DNA of 64,000 nt, from the NCBI GenBank assembly GCA_007695145.1, contig REEI01000058.1, positions 43,589-107,588 of the forward strand. Direction: 5' to 3'. A program made the position numbers and the translations under genes. The notes under the pieces are model-generated. The model saw only the letters and a list, made by a program, of their open reading frames with translations, did no database searches and was not told the origin of the DNA. Below are positions 17,289 through 25,025 of the stretch, in pieces (the stretch's first letter is position 1; the number at the start of each line of letters is the position of its first letter). The stretch is from Saprospirales bacterium (GTDB lineage: Bacteria; Bacteroidota; Bacteroidia; Chitinophagales; Saprospiraceae).

Positions 17289-18053
17289 TTAGTCCTTGAA
17301 AATATTGTAAACCTGACCCATGTTAGGGATTAGAATAAACTCAGTTCTTCTGTTTTCAGCTCTGGTCGCTGAAGATCGAGGATTCTCAGTTGCAAATGGC
17401 TGAAACTCAGCAGCACCGGCAGCAGTAAGCTGAGATGGATTTACACCCAACCTGATCAACTGTCGGATTACTCTGGTAGAACGAGCAACACTCAAGTCCC
17501 AATTGTCTCGGAAAACTTCCGTTGAGATAGGAACATCATCGGTGTGACCTTCTACAATAAGGTGCATATCGGGATTGTTTTTCAACAAATCAGCCATAGC
17601 TTCCACCACATTCATATCTCTTCTGCTCAAAGCAGTTGAAGCTGAACGATAGCGGATAGCATCTTCAACTACAAGATAGAATTTGCCATTGCGCTCATGC
17701 ACTTCCATTCCGCTCTTTTCAAAGACTACAAAAGCTTTGGCTAACTCCTCAGTCAACTGATTCAGTCTGGCTTCATTAGCGGCTTTTGCTTCTTTTGCTT
17801 CGCGAGCTTCTCTGTTAGCCCTTTCGTAATCAGAAGCAAGACGATCTCTCTCCTGCTGCAGATTATCGGTGCGATCTTTCATACTCGCCATTTCATCCTG
17901 CAAATTGGCAATGCGGTCATTAGCTGATTGAAGTTGCGCTTGAATAGCATCCTTCTCATTCATTAATTCATTGAATTTTTTATTGGACACACAAGAAGAC
18001 ATTACCAAAACGGTAACCAAACCCAACAAAAGTGACAGTCTTTGAAATTTCAT
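17289..18053 (-). CDS. OmpA/MotB-domain lipoprotein with coiled coil
   Basis: 254 residues. Signal sequence ending VMSSC, with C21 as the probable lipidated residue; a heptad-rich coiled coil spans about 28-100 (MNEKDAIQAQLQSANDRIA, QQERDRLASDYERANREA); the OmpA C-terminal peptidoglycan-binding domain spans about 120-250, with the conserved NWDLSVARSTRVIRQL and RAENRRTEFIL. It most likely tethers the outer membrane to the cell wall. It has a good -7 box 58 nt upstream and a strong terminator downstream, consistent with high, independent expression. Confidence 0.92.
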   Translation of the reverse strand: MKFQRLSLLLGLVTVLVMSSCVSNKKFNELMNEKDAIQAQLQSANDRIANLQDEMASMKDRTDNLQQERDRLASDYERANREAREAKEAKAANEARLNQLTEELAKAFVVFEKSGMEVHERNGKFYLVVEDAIRYRSASTALSRRDMNVVEAMADLLKNNPDMHLIVEGHTDDVPISTEVFRDNWDLSVARSTRVIRQLIRLGVNPSQLTAAGAAEFQPFATENPRSSATRAENRRTEFILIPNMGQVYNIFKD

Positions 18054-18111
18054 ATTACAGTAATTTTATAAATTCGATTCTTAGATAAATTATAGTTTTT
18101 CAATCAGGCTG

Positions 18112-18119
18112 CAAATATA
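18112..18119 (-). promoter_or_regulatory. -7 box of the OmpA-family gene
   Basis: Reverse-strand TATATTTG, exact TAnnTTTG, about 60 nt upstream of the start codon, implying a ~50-nt leader. Confidence 0.55.
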
Positions 18120-18305
18120 TTGCTTTAATAATTATTGGCTAAAAAGTGTTTGATGCATTTTCATATAATTTTATTCGTAATATGGTACATCAAAACACAT
18201 GCCAAAAAAATTTAATATCTATTCAGCACCTTCTTAGTCATAACGATATAGCTTTCGTATTGTTTTTTTTAAGTACCCATATATGTACGGTTTCTAAAAA
18301 AATCT

Positions 18306-18335
18306 TTTGCATTGTCAACTTTTACAGTATATTTG
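18306..18335 (+). promoter_or_regulatory. Strong promoter not associated with any annotated gene
   Basis: TTTG (18306-18309), an 18-nt spacer and TATATTTG (18328-18335) match both boxes of the Bacteroidota promoter, among the best in the window. Expected start of transcription is near 18341. No protein gene follows on this strand until 21281. Confidence 0.7.
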
Positions 18336-18340
18336 CAACG

Positions 18341-18528
18341 CCGTTGCATCTAAAGGAAGGGATATCTATCACTCCCAATCGCATTAACATGGGCAAAATA
18401 CAGGGTATAGGTTTTGTATAATCAACTTATGATCGAAGATATGAAGTACAAATTACCCGAGTAATTTCCACATTTTTCCATTTCTTAGGGTAATAATTTT
18501 AGGGGGGCAAAAGTAGCTCCCCTTTTTT
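18341..18528 (+). ncRNA. Putative ~190-nt small RNA or leader-like transcript
   Basis: The unit is bounded by the promoter at 18306-18335 and the intrinsic terminator at 18501-18528. Internal structure: a GGGA/TCCC stem near 18358-18376; a perfect hairpin AAATTAC-CCGA-GTAATTT (18450-18467); and a competing pairing of ATTACCC (18452-18458) with GGGTAAT (18488-18494), which cannot coexist with it. Two mini reading frames occur: 18389-18421 (10 codons) and 18429-18464 (11 codons, MIEDMKYKLPE), the latter ending inside the hairpin. It does not resemble tmRNA, RNase P or SRP RNA as far as can be judged by eye; 6S RNA is possible from size but not demonstrated. Existence is inferred from signals only. 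Confidence 0.45.
18501..18528 (+). terminator. Intrinsic terminator of the putative small RNA
   Basis: GGGGGGC (18502-18508) pairs with GCTCCCC (18516-18522), one G-T wobble, seven-nucleotide loop, then six T. Orientation is forward, away from both flanking reverse-strand genes. Confidence 0.85.
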
Positions 18529-18842
18529 GTTTGGTCAACCAAAAAAGAATGGTCAATGATTTGACTGAGCAGGATTGATATAAAATGACTGATGCAAGGA
18601 ATTAGACAAGCTCTGGAGTCATGTATTTGCTTCCAACTTCAGGCTTGTGAGCCTACACTCTGAAAATAATACTAATTTCCAAACGGACCTTCCGCCGTGC
18701 CGGACCTTTAAAACCACAAAGGACTAAGGGGTTTCGACTTTTAAGGAGGAAATAGTTTGTTAGTCTCAATATTGATTGTTGCAAAGAAAAGGTTTTGGGT
18801 GCATAAACAAAGTGAAGGCTCAATAATCATTTTTAGCAAGTC
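18529..18842. other. Gene-free stretch
   Basis: About 310 bp between the terminator and the end of the TonB receptor gene. No credible reading frame, hairpin terminator or repeat was recognised. Confidence 0.4.
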
Positions 18843-21188
18843 TTATAATCGACTTCTGAAAGGAACTATCAATTGAATGGTGAAATTTCTCCCTTGTTCG
18901 GGTATTCCTAGTTGCCTGTAGCGACTCAGGTGATCGAGATAAAACTCATCCAACAAATTATGGGCGCGAAACAATAAACGAGTACCGGCCATCACAGTGG
19001 GAAACTTCATCTCCATACCCATGCCGACAATCTGATAAGAGGGAGTAGTCAATTCATTTCTATCCACATTATTTTGAGCAAATACGAAGCGATGGGACAC
19101 ATCAAAACTAAGCCTTAACCAATCAGAAGGATCGATTTTACCCCAGGTAAGAGAAGAGAATATGGAGACCGGAGGAGTAAAGGGGAGGGAAAGTTGAGTG
19201 ACTGTATTGTAGTTCCAAACTGCCTCGATTGCATTATAGAGCTTTAGATTCGCATTGAATGCATACTCTATTTCTAATTCAAATCCGTAAAAAATTGCAT
19301 TGTGTTGTTCAAAGCGATAAAGTTGTCCCGCATCCGGCAGTGGAGAAAAAGCGGCAGCAGGTCTGAGGTAAATATAGTTGTGGAAGTAATTGAAGAAAGG
19401 AGTCAAATTTGCAAAGAGGCGATTTCTGTAGTACCTCAAGGCCAAATCCAATTGATATCCGTGCTCAGATTTAAGTCCTGCCTGACCCTGTTCGTGCCTG
19501 AAAGTTCCATGATGCACACCATTAGCAGAGGTTTCCACCGGATATGGAATTCTGAAGGTCTTGCCTAGACTTATTGAAAAATCAAGATCATCTCTACCTG
19601 AAGGCCTGAATAAGGAAGCAAGTGAAGCTGAGAAATTGAAGAAGTGGGTACTTTCAGCACTGGATACAAGGGAGTCAATAATCTGTCCTCCGGGAGTCCA
19701 CACATAGCGGCCGGCCTCAGGATGATCATTGTGCCCATAGTCCAATCGCATTCCCGCCTTCAACCTCCAATCTTTGCTCAATTGGAGCTCCCGCAATCCA
19801 AAAACACCTAATCTATAAACCTCAAAAGGAGGTAGGAAGTAGTCAAATCCATCTATTTGATTGTTCTGATATTGGCCTTGGAAGCCAAGAGAATAATGAT
19901 CAGCATTTCGAAACACCCCACTTAGGCTAAGGGTCTGCAAATCCAGTGCCAGTGCCAGCCTTTCGTTGGGGTTTCGTCCGGGGATGGCGTGAAATTCAGG
20001 AAAAGAAAACTCCTTTCTTCTATTGAATTGATAGCCAGCTATGATCTCCAGCATTTTTTCAGGAGAAAAAAAATGCCTGTACTCTCCCACCACTTTCCTG
20101 TGGACTACTTCCTGCTTTGGAAAATCAATGTTGCGATCGTCCCCATCATCCTGAAGGGTATAGGACAATGGAATCCCAAAAGCCCCTGAAAAAATGCCTC
20201 CCTCTAAATTATACTCAGAAAAAGAGAAACGAATAAGGTTTTTCTCACTCCTGTATCCGGCCGTCGCTGACCAGGCCTCCTCACGACCTGCAGTATTTTT
20301 TAGTCGGTTGTTGAAGAGGGGCAACTCAAAAGTATTGTACACAAAACCCTCGGCAGGAACCCGGTAATCAGAATAAACCTGACGGCTGTAATTCGCCGAG
20401 GCAAAAAAAGAAGTCCCTGAAATGCCAAAATTCACCGCAGAACCCAAATGCTTATTGTTGGACTTTCCAAGCAACTTAAAACTGCCATAAAGTGAATTTC
20501 GGTCAGCTATCGGGTCGGGCCTCACTCTAAGCACACCTCCCAGGCCATCAGAACCATATTGCAGCGAAGCAGGCCCTTTGACCACTTCAACAGCCCCAGG
20601 TCTGAACTGATCTAATTCCAGACCGTGATCAGTGCCCCACTGATGGCTTTCTTGCTTCAGTCCGTGATCAGTGACCACTACCCTATTTGAGTACAAACCT
20701 CTGATTACAGGTTTCCCAATCCCAACACCCATACTGATGTTGCTCAAGCCGGGCAGCCTTGAAAGTGCCGCAGAAAAATTTCCTGCCGATTCCGCTTCGA
20801 ATAATTCCGAGCCAACCACAGTCACCGGTTGGAATACATCCCTCGAAACTCTTTCCTCTGTAATCAAAACCTCCTCTAGGTACTCAGCCGATGGTCTTAA
20901 GACGATGTGATAGTGGTCGGGAGTTTCAAACACATCAGGCTCAAATACCCTGGTCTCATAGCCTAAATAAGATACTTCGATCCGGACAGCAGGGGTTCTC
21001 CTCCTAATCTCAAATGTCCCTTCATTTCCACTGACCACACAAATAGTATCGGGATAAGTACACACCATTGCCCCTGGAAGAGCCATTCTGGTTTCATCTA
21101 CCACCACACCCCTATAGTAAAACTGGGCCTGCATTACGACAGGAAGGGAAAAGATTGTGAATATCAGTATTAACCACTTTTTATCCAA
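18843..21188 (-). CDS. TonB-dependent outer-membrane receptor
   Basis: 781 residues: signal peptide (1-21), a CarboxypepD_reg-like domain (about 25-95, GVVVDETRMALPGAMV, SYLGYETRVF), the plug (about 112-230, with RLPGLSNIS, IRGLYSNRVVV, and VEVVKGPASLQYGSDGLGG), then a 22-strand-type barrel to the C-terminus. Imports a chelate or other large ligand using TonB energy. A His-containing plug segment (HQWGTDHGLELDQF) lies where ligand contacts occur in related receptors, hinting at metal or a metal chelate, but this is inference. It is divergent from a lipoprotein gene with a His/Cys-rich patch; the two share a palindromic control region. Confidence 0.95.
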   Translation of the reverse strand: MDKKWLILIFTIFSLPVVMQAQFYYRGVVVDETRMALPGAMVCTYPDTICVVSGNEGTFEIRRRTPAVRIEVSYLGYETRVFEPDVFETPDHYHIVLRPSAEYLEEVLITEERVSRDVFQPVTVVGSELFEAESAGNFSAALSRLPGLSNISMGVGIGKPVIRGLYSNRVVVTDHGLKQESHQWGTDHGLELDQFRPGAVEVVKGPASLQYGSDGLGGVLRVRPDPIADRNSLYGSFKLLGKSNNKHLGSAVNFGISGTSFFASANYSRQVYSDYRVPAEGFVYNTFELPLFNNRLKNTAGREEAWSATAGYRSEKNLIRFSFSEYNLEGGIFSGAFGIPLSYTLQDDGDDRNIDFPKQEVVHRKVVGEYRHFFSPEKMLEIIAGYQFNRRKEFSFPEFHAIPGRNPNERLALALDLQTLSLSGVFRNADHYSLGFQGQYQNNQIDGFDYFLPPFEVYRLGVFGLRELQLSKDWRLKAGMRLDYGHNDHPEAGRYVWTPGGQIIDSLVSSAESTHFFNFSASLASLFRPSGRDDLDFSISLGKTFRIPYPVETSANGVHHGTFRHEQGQAGLKSEHGYQLDLALRYYRNRLFANLTPFFNYFHNYIYLRPAAAFSPLPDAGQLYRFEQHNAIFYGFELEIEYAFNANLKLYNAIEAVWNYNTVTQLSLPFTPPVSIFSSLTWGKIDPSDWLRLSFDVSHRFVFAQNNVDRNELTTPSYQIVGMGMEMKFPTVMAGTRLLFRAHNLLDEFYLDHLSRYRQLGIPEQGRNFTIQLIVPFRSRL

Positions 21189-21227
21189 GGCGATAATTTA
21201 GGTATATAAGTCAAAATAATGATCAAA

Positions 21228-21262
21228 ATGCAACAAGGTTGCAAAAATACGGTTATTTTTGC
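21228..21262. promoter_or_regulatory. Divergent control region with two tandem palindromes
   Basis: TGCAAC-AAG-GTTGCA (21229-21243) overlaps GCAAAAATA-CGGT-TATTTTTGC (21241-21262), both perfect inverted repeats. The arms of the second are also TAnnTTTG boxes: TATTTTTG forward at 21254-21261 for the lipoprotein and TATTTTTG reverse at 21249-21242 for the receptor. A dimer on either palindrome could control both genes. A Fur- or Zur-type metal regulator is a reasonable guess but is not shown. Confidence 0.5.
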
Positions 21263-21280
21263 GAATAAATGTAAGTTACA

Positions 21281-22090
21281 ATGAGACAATTGGCAATACT
21301 CCTGACCGGCATCTCGCTTCTATTCCTGGTGTCATGCACTGATGACAAGGTGGACAACACCCCCCCTCAGATTAAATTTTTGCAGATTGATCCAACACCC
21401 GGCCCTATGGAGGTTTGCGGTGAGCCCGATCCGTTTGCTATTTCCATTCTCGGTGGAGAAATACTTAAAATTCACACAAGAATTACGGACGACATCGCTC
21501 TTTCCCAATTGAAAGCAGATATTCACCCCAACTTTGATTGTCATGGTCACAGGACCATTTCCACGGATGATTGGTTGGTACTAGAACTTAAAGATCTCGA
21601 AGGCAAAGAGGTCGATATGGAGCTTGGATTTCCTGTTCCTGAGATGGTAACTGCCGGGTTCTACCATATGCAAATCAGGGTAGTAGACCAGTCAGGCAAC
21701 ACCACCCCCACCACAGATTTTTGGAATCTTCATGTCAGGAATCCTCACGACACATTGGCCCCCATCATTTCGATCATTGATGAAGAGCAGTTGCCTTCAG
21801 GCATTTCCCGTGGTGAGGCCTTATCATTTAATGTTGAAGTTATTGACAACAAGCCGTTTAATTTTGGAGGGAATGCGAGAATTGAACTCAACTATCGCAG
21901 ATCCAATAGCAACAATTTATTCAATGCAGTAGATAAAGAGTTAACTGGTTCGGAAAAAAGCACCATTACTGAGGTCCAATTCAGCATCCCTCAAACCCTT
22001 GTAACCGGTGATTACCTCTTCTTCCTCACGGCCTATGATGGAGTCAATAACGAATCTGAAACCATGAGGATGGAGGTTGCGATTCAATAA
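21281..22090 (+). CDS. DUF4625-like lipoprotein paired with the TonB receptor
   Basis: 269 residues. Lipobox LLFLVSC puts the lipidated cysteine at residue 19. Two Ig-like/cadherin-like beta-sandwich segments follow: about 30-150, ending in GFYHMQIRVVDQSGNTTPTTDFWNL, and about 160-269, ending in GDYLFFLTAYDGVNNESE. This repeated ..Y...i...D..gN.. pattern is that of DUF4625-type lipoproteins. The patch DIHPNFDCHGHRT (about residues 81-93) groups three His and one Cys and could bind metal. Divergent from the receptor with a 92-bp shared control region, so the two are likely co-regulated. Family name from memory of the pattern; function unknown. Confidence 0.75.
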   Translation: MRQLAILLTGISLLFLVSCTDDKVDNTPPQIKFLQIDPTPGPMEVCGEPDPFAISILGGEILKIHTRITDDIALSQLKADIHPNFDCHGHRTISTDDWLVLELKDLEGKEVDMELGFPVPEMVTAGFYHMQIRVVDQSGNTTPTTDFWNLHVRNPHDTLAPIISIIDEEQLPSGISRGEALSFNVEVIDNKPFNFGGNARIELNYRRSNSNNLFNAVDKELTGSEKSTITEVQFSIPQTLVTGDYLFFLTAYDGVNNESETMRMEVAIQ

Positions 22091-22243
22091 GTTGCAACAA
22101 ACTTAGTTCCGGCGATCCACTGGCCATGTCGGTAGTATTTTGATGAACTGGCCGCCCTCCATTTCTCAGTTCGAAAGCCAGCTATCTTTAAAGTTTCCAC
22201 TTTCACTGAATGTGTTCGCCTCAAATCATTCTTACAATTCACT

Positions 22244-22276
22244 CTGTCATCCTAAGAAAGAGTCTGAGGATGGCAG
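22244..22276. repeat. REP-like hairpin
   Basis: CTGTCATCC (22244-22252) pairs with GGATGGCAG (22268-22276), nine pairs with one G-T, loop of 15 nt. It resembles the GTCATCCTGAG-type extragenic palindromes that recur in many genomes. No T-run follows, so it is not a standard terminator for the upstream lipoprotein. The rest of the 308-bp gap to porZ has nothing recognised. Confidence 0.45.
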
Positions 22277-22398
22277 TTAAAGGATTTAAGTTAAAAGGGT
22301 TAAAAGACCAGAGGACAAAACATCCCATTTCTCTCCTCCGTTACAAATGGGTTTATCGGCATTCTGCGCCTAAATAATTACCAATAAATAAGATCAAT

Positions 22399-24720
22399 AT
22401 GACGGGACGTATTTTTGCAGGACTTTTCTTTCTCTTGCTGCTTCCAGTGGCCTCTTTTACGCAACAGGAGGTGCCAATAGGCAAATGGAAAGCACATTTG
22501 CCATTTAATACCGGAAAGGATGTAATCGTAGTTGACGACAACATTTATTATGTTGCTGAGTATGGGATTCTAAAGCTACCTGCTGAAAATCATACGGACT
22601 TTCAGTTTATAACCAGAGTCGATGGACTCAATGATGCCGAGCCAGCCATCATTAGGTATCATGATGACTTGGAAATAATGATTGTTGTTTATCGAAATGC
22701 CAACATTGACCTTATTTTCAGGAACAATCGCATTATCAATCTACCGGAAATAAAAACGAGCGATATTATTTTTGGTGAGCGCAGCATTAATGAAGTTACT
22801 TTTGCCGGAAACCATGCCTATTTTAGTTGCAGTTTCGGGCTCGTGCAACTAAATCTTGAGGATATTTCCTTCGGGTTTACTATCATCACGAATACAGAGG
22901 TAAATGACCTGAATCTTTGGGAAGGAAATTACTACCTTTCCACTGATATTGGGGTATTCAAAGCACCGGCTGAAAATTTTAATCACCAGGATTTTACTCG
23001 CTGGCAAAAACTCGGACCTGCTCAAGGTTTACCCGGCGGCAATTTTATCTCTTCTACCAACATGCCCTTTAACGGTCAATTGTATCTCGCTATTGGTGAA
23101 GACCTTTATATTGGGGATGGGGAGGATTTTTATCCATTTATGAGTCAAACAGGCTATGCTCCAAAATTTTTAAGGCAGGCTGGAGAAATGATGGCCATGG
23201 GGTGGTCCTGTCTGGGAAATAATTGCTCTCGTGACCGGGGCATGCTCCTGGACACAATCGGTATGGTACATGAAATAGCTCAAAACTGTTTCAATCGAAG
23301 CAACAATATCGCCATCAACTCATCCGGAAGAATATTTATAGGGGATGATTTCAGAGGTTTCCGTTTTACTGATGCACCTGACCGCAATTGTTCCGAGTAC
23401 TATCCCAACAGTCCATATTCAGCCAATGTTACCGACATTCACATAGCAGACGATGTGGTATATGTAGCATCCGGAGGAGTTACCAATAACTATGCTTACC
23501 GTTTTCGCAGAGATGGATTTTTCACTTACAAGGAAGGCCGATGGTCAGTAAAAAACCTTTTCAACACGCCCGAATTTGCAGAACCGGAAATGTATGACTT
23601 TTTCAAAATAATCACCCATCCTACCACAGGAAAACTCTACATAGGTACTTTCTGGAGAGGTTTAATCGAAATAGATGGTGATGATATTCAAATATTTGAC
23701 AGTGAGAATTCTTGCCTGCAGATGTTTGTGCCCGAAAACCTCAGAGAGCGAATATCCGGAATGGCTTTTGACCAATTAAACAGATTGTGGGTTACCAATG
23801 ATGGCGCACCTGAGCCCATCGTCATGTTCGATAATGAGGGAAACTGCCACTCTTTCGATGTTCCCAATTTTAAGTTCCTAACCGAGATTGATATCGACTT
23901 CAATGGCTTTAAGTGGATGGCTTCCAGAGATCCCGGTGCGGGCTTGGTAGTCTTCGATGAAGGCAATTTAAATGATCCCTCCGATGAAAGAATGATTGTT
24001 TTAACCACCTCAAATTCCAATCTCCCCAACAACCAGGTGTTGAGTGTGAAAACTGACTTAAACGGCAGTGTTTGGGTCGGAACTACCAATGGTGTGGTAG
24101 TTTTTGATTGCACCTCAGCCGTTTTTGGCGGGAATTGTCCCGGAACCCGCAGAAGAGTTGAAGTAGATGGGTTTATTGCAGAACTGCTGGTGGGTGAGAG
24201 GGTTCAGGCTATTGCAGTGGATGGAGCCAATCGAAAATGGTTTGGAACGACTAATGGTTTATTTCTCCAATCCCCAACAGGGGATGAACAAATTGCTTAT
24301 TTCAACACCTCCAACAGCCCTTTGATCGACAATGATATCATTGCCCTGGCCTTCAACGATCGCAGTGGCGAACTGTATATTGGGACCTCCAATGGCATAA
24401 TGTCTTACCGTACAGATGCCACCACCGGAGGCAGGACTCATAATAGTGAGGTTACCGTATTTCCCAATCCGGTAAGACCTGACTACGACGGCCCAATAGC
24501 AATAAGGGGCTTGGGTAGAGATTCCAGGGTTAAAATTACTGATGTAAGGGGAAATCTGGTTTATGAAACAGTTGCCAGGGGCGGACAGGCTATTTGGTAT
24601 GGGCAGGATCTGGAAGGCAGAAAAGTCCATACCGGTGTTTACATGATATTTGCGACAACCCGATCGGGTGGCCTTGATACCCCTGACAGCCATGTTGGAA
24701 AGGTGATGTTTGTGCGTTAG
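22399..24720 (+). CDS. porZ: Type IX secretion system protein PorZ (beta-propeller sortase-associated)
   Basis: 773 residues, almost the size of P. gingivalis PorZ. Signal peptide 1-21; then IGKWKAHLPFN, the typical PorZ opening; two beta-propeller regions of Reg_prop-type blades (for example SVWVGTTNGVVVFD, KWFGTTNGLFL, ELYIGTSNGIMSY); and a C-terminal type IX sorting/fold domain from about 685 (VTVFPNPV to GVYMIFATT). PorZ sits on the cell surface in the attachment complex with PorU, PorV and PorQ and, in P. gingivalis, delivers A-LPS for cargo anchoring. It is alone here, between a lipoprotein gene and a repeat element. Confidence 0.88.
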   Translation: MTGRIFAGLFFLLLLPVASFTQQEVPIGKWKAHLPFNTGKDVIVVDDNIYYVAEYGILKLPAENHTDFQFITRVDGLNDAEPAIIRYHDDLEIMIVVYRNANIDLIFRNNRIINLPEIKTSDIIFGERSINEVTFAGNHAYFSCSFGLVQLNLEDISFGFTIITNTEVNDLNLWEGNYYLSTDIGVFKAPAENFNHQDFTRWQKLGPAQGLPGGNFISSTNMPFNGQLYLAIGEDLYIGDGEDFYPFMSQTGYAPKFLRQAGEMMAMGWSCLGNNCSRDRGMLLDTIGMVHEIAQNCFNRSNNIAINSSGRIFIGDDFRGFRFTDAPDRNCSEYYPNSPYSANVTDIHIADDVVYVASGGVTNNYAYRFRRDGFFTYKEGRWSVKNLFNTPEFAEPEMYDFFKIITHPTTGKLYIGTFWRGLIEIDGDDIQIFDSENSCLQMFVPENLRERISGMAFDQLNRLWVTNDGAPEPIVMFDNEGNCHSFDVPNFKFLTEIDIDFNGFKWMASRDPGAGLVVFDEGNLNDPSDERMIVLTTSNSNLPNNQVLSVKTDLNGSVWVGTTNGVVVFDCTSAVFGGNCPGTRRRVEVDGFIAELLVGERVQAIAVDGANRKWFGTTNGLFLQSPTGDEQIAYFNTSNSPLIDNDIIALAFNDRSGELYIGTSNGIMSYRTDATTGGRTHNSEVTVFPNPVRPDYDGPIAIRGLGRDSRVKITDVRGNLVYETVARGGQAIWYGQDLEGRKVHTGVYMIFATTRSGGLDTPDSHVGKVMFVR

Positions 24721-24729
24721 GTATAACTT

Positions 24730-25017
24730 TATTGTATTAGGCTATTATATAATAAAGCTCATTTAGTCTTTGTTAATTTCACTCGAGACAAGTCGTCAAT
24801 GAAGGCCAATCTTAAAAAGTAAACACAGATTAGGGGACGCCCCTTTCAGACACTACCAAATTTTAACCCATTTTTCTTAACGCCAAATCCTTGAAGGCCG
24901 GGAAAGCGCTATCGAAATTCGAAAATGTTAAGGCTCTTAAACTTTGCTTCCACTATTCAATTGATTGCTTTAAAAACCATCAACATTCAAGCTTATTATT
25001 TATTAGCCTAATTCGAT
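24730..25017 (-). mobile_element. MITE-like element, copy B, 288 bp, long terminal inverted repeats
   Basis: Left end ATTGTATTAGGCTATTATAT continuing to AATAAAGC; right end read in reverse ATCGAATTAGGCTAATAAAT continuing to AATAAGC: about 27 nt with four differences and one indel. AACTT flanks both sides (24725-24729 and 25018-25022). Its left third, reversed, aligns with the right end of copies A and C (TTGGCC..CATT..ACTTGTC..TTTAT..TAGCCTAAT), so it belongs to the same superfamily in opposite orientation, with a different core. It lies between porZ and the stop codon of bshA, and no transposase is present. Confidence 0.78.
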
Positions 25018-25025
25018 AACTTAAT

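Noticed and set aside
18146..18421. 91-codon forward frame next to the OmpA gene
   Set aside because: It runs through the promoter of the putative small RNA, has no leader or motif, and its composition is that of AT-rich non-coding DNA.
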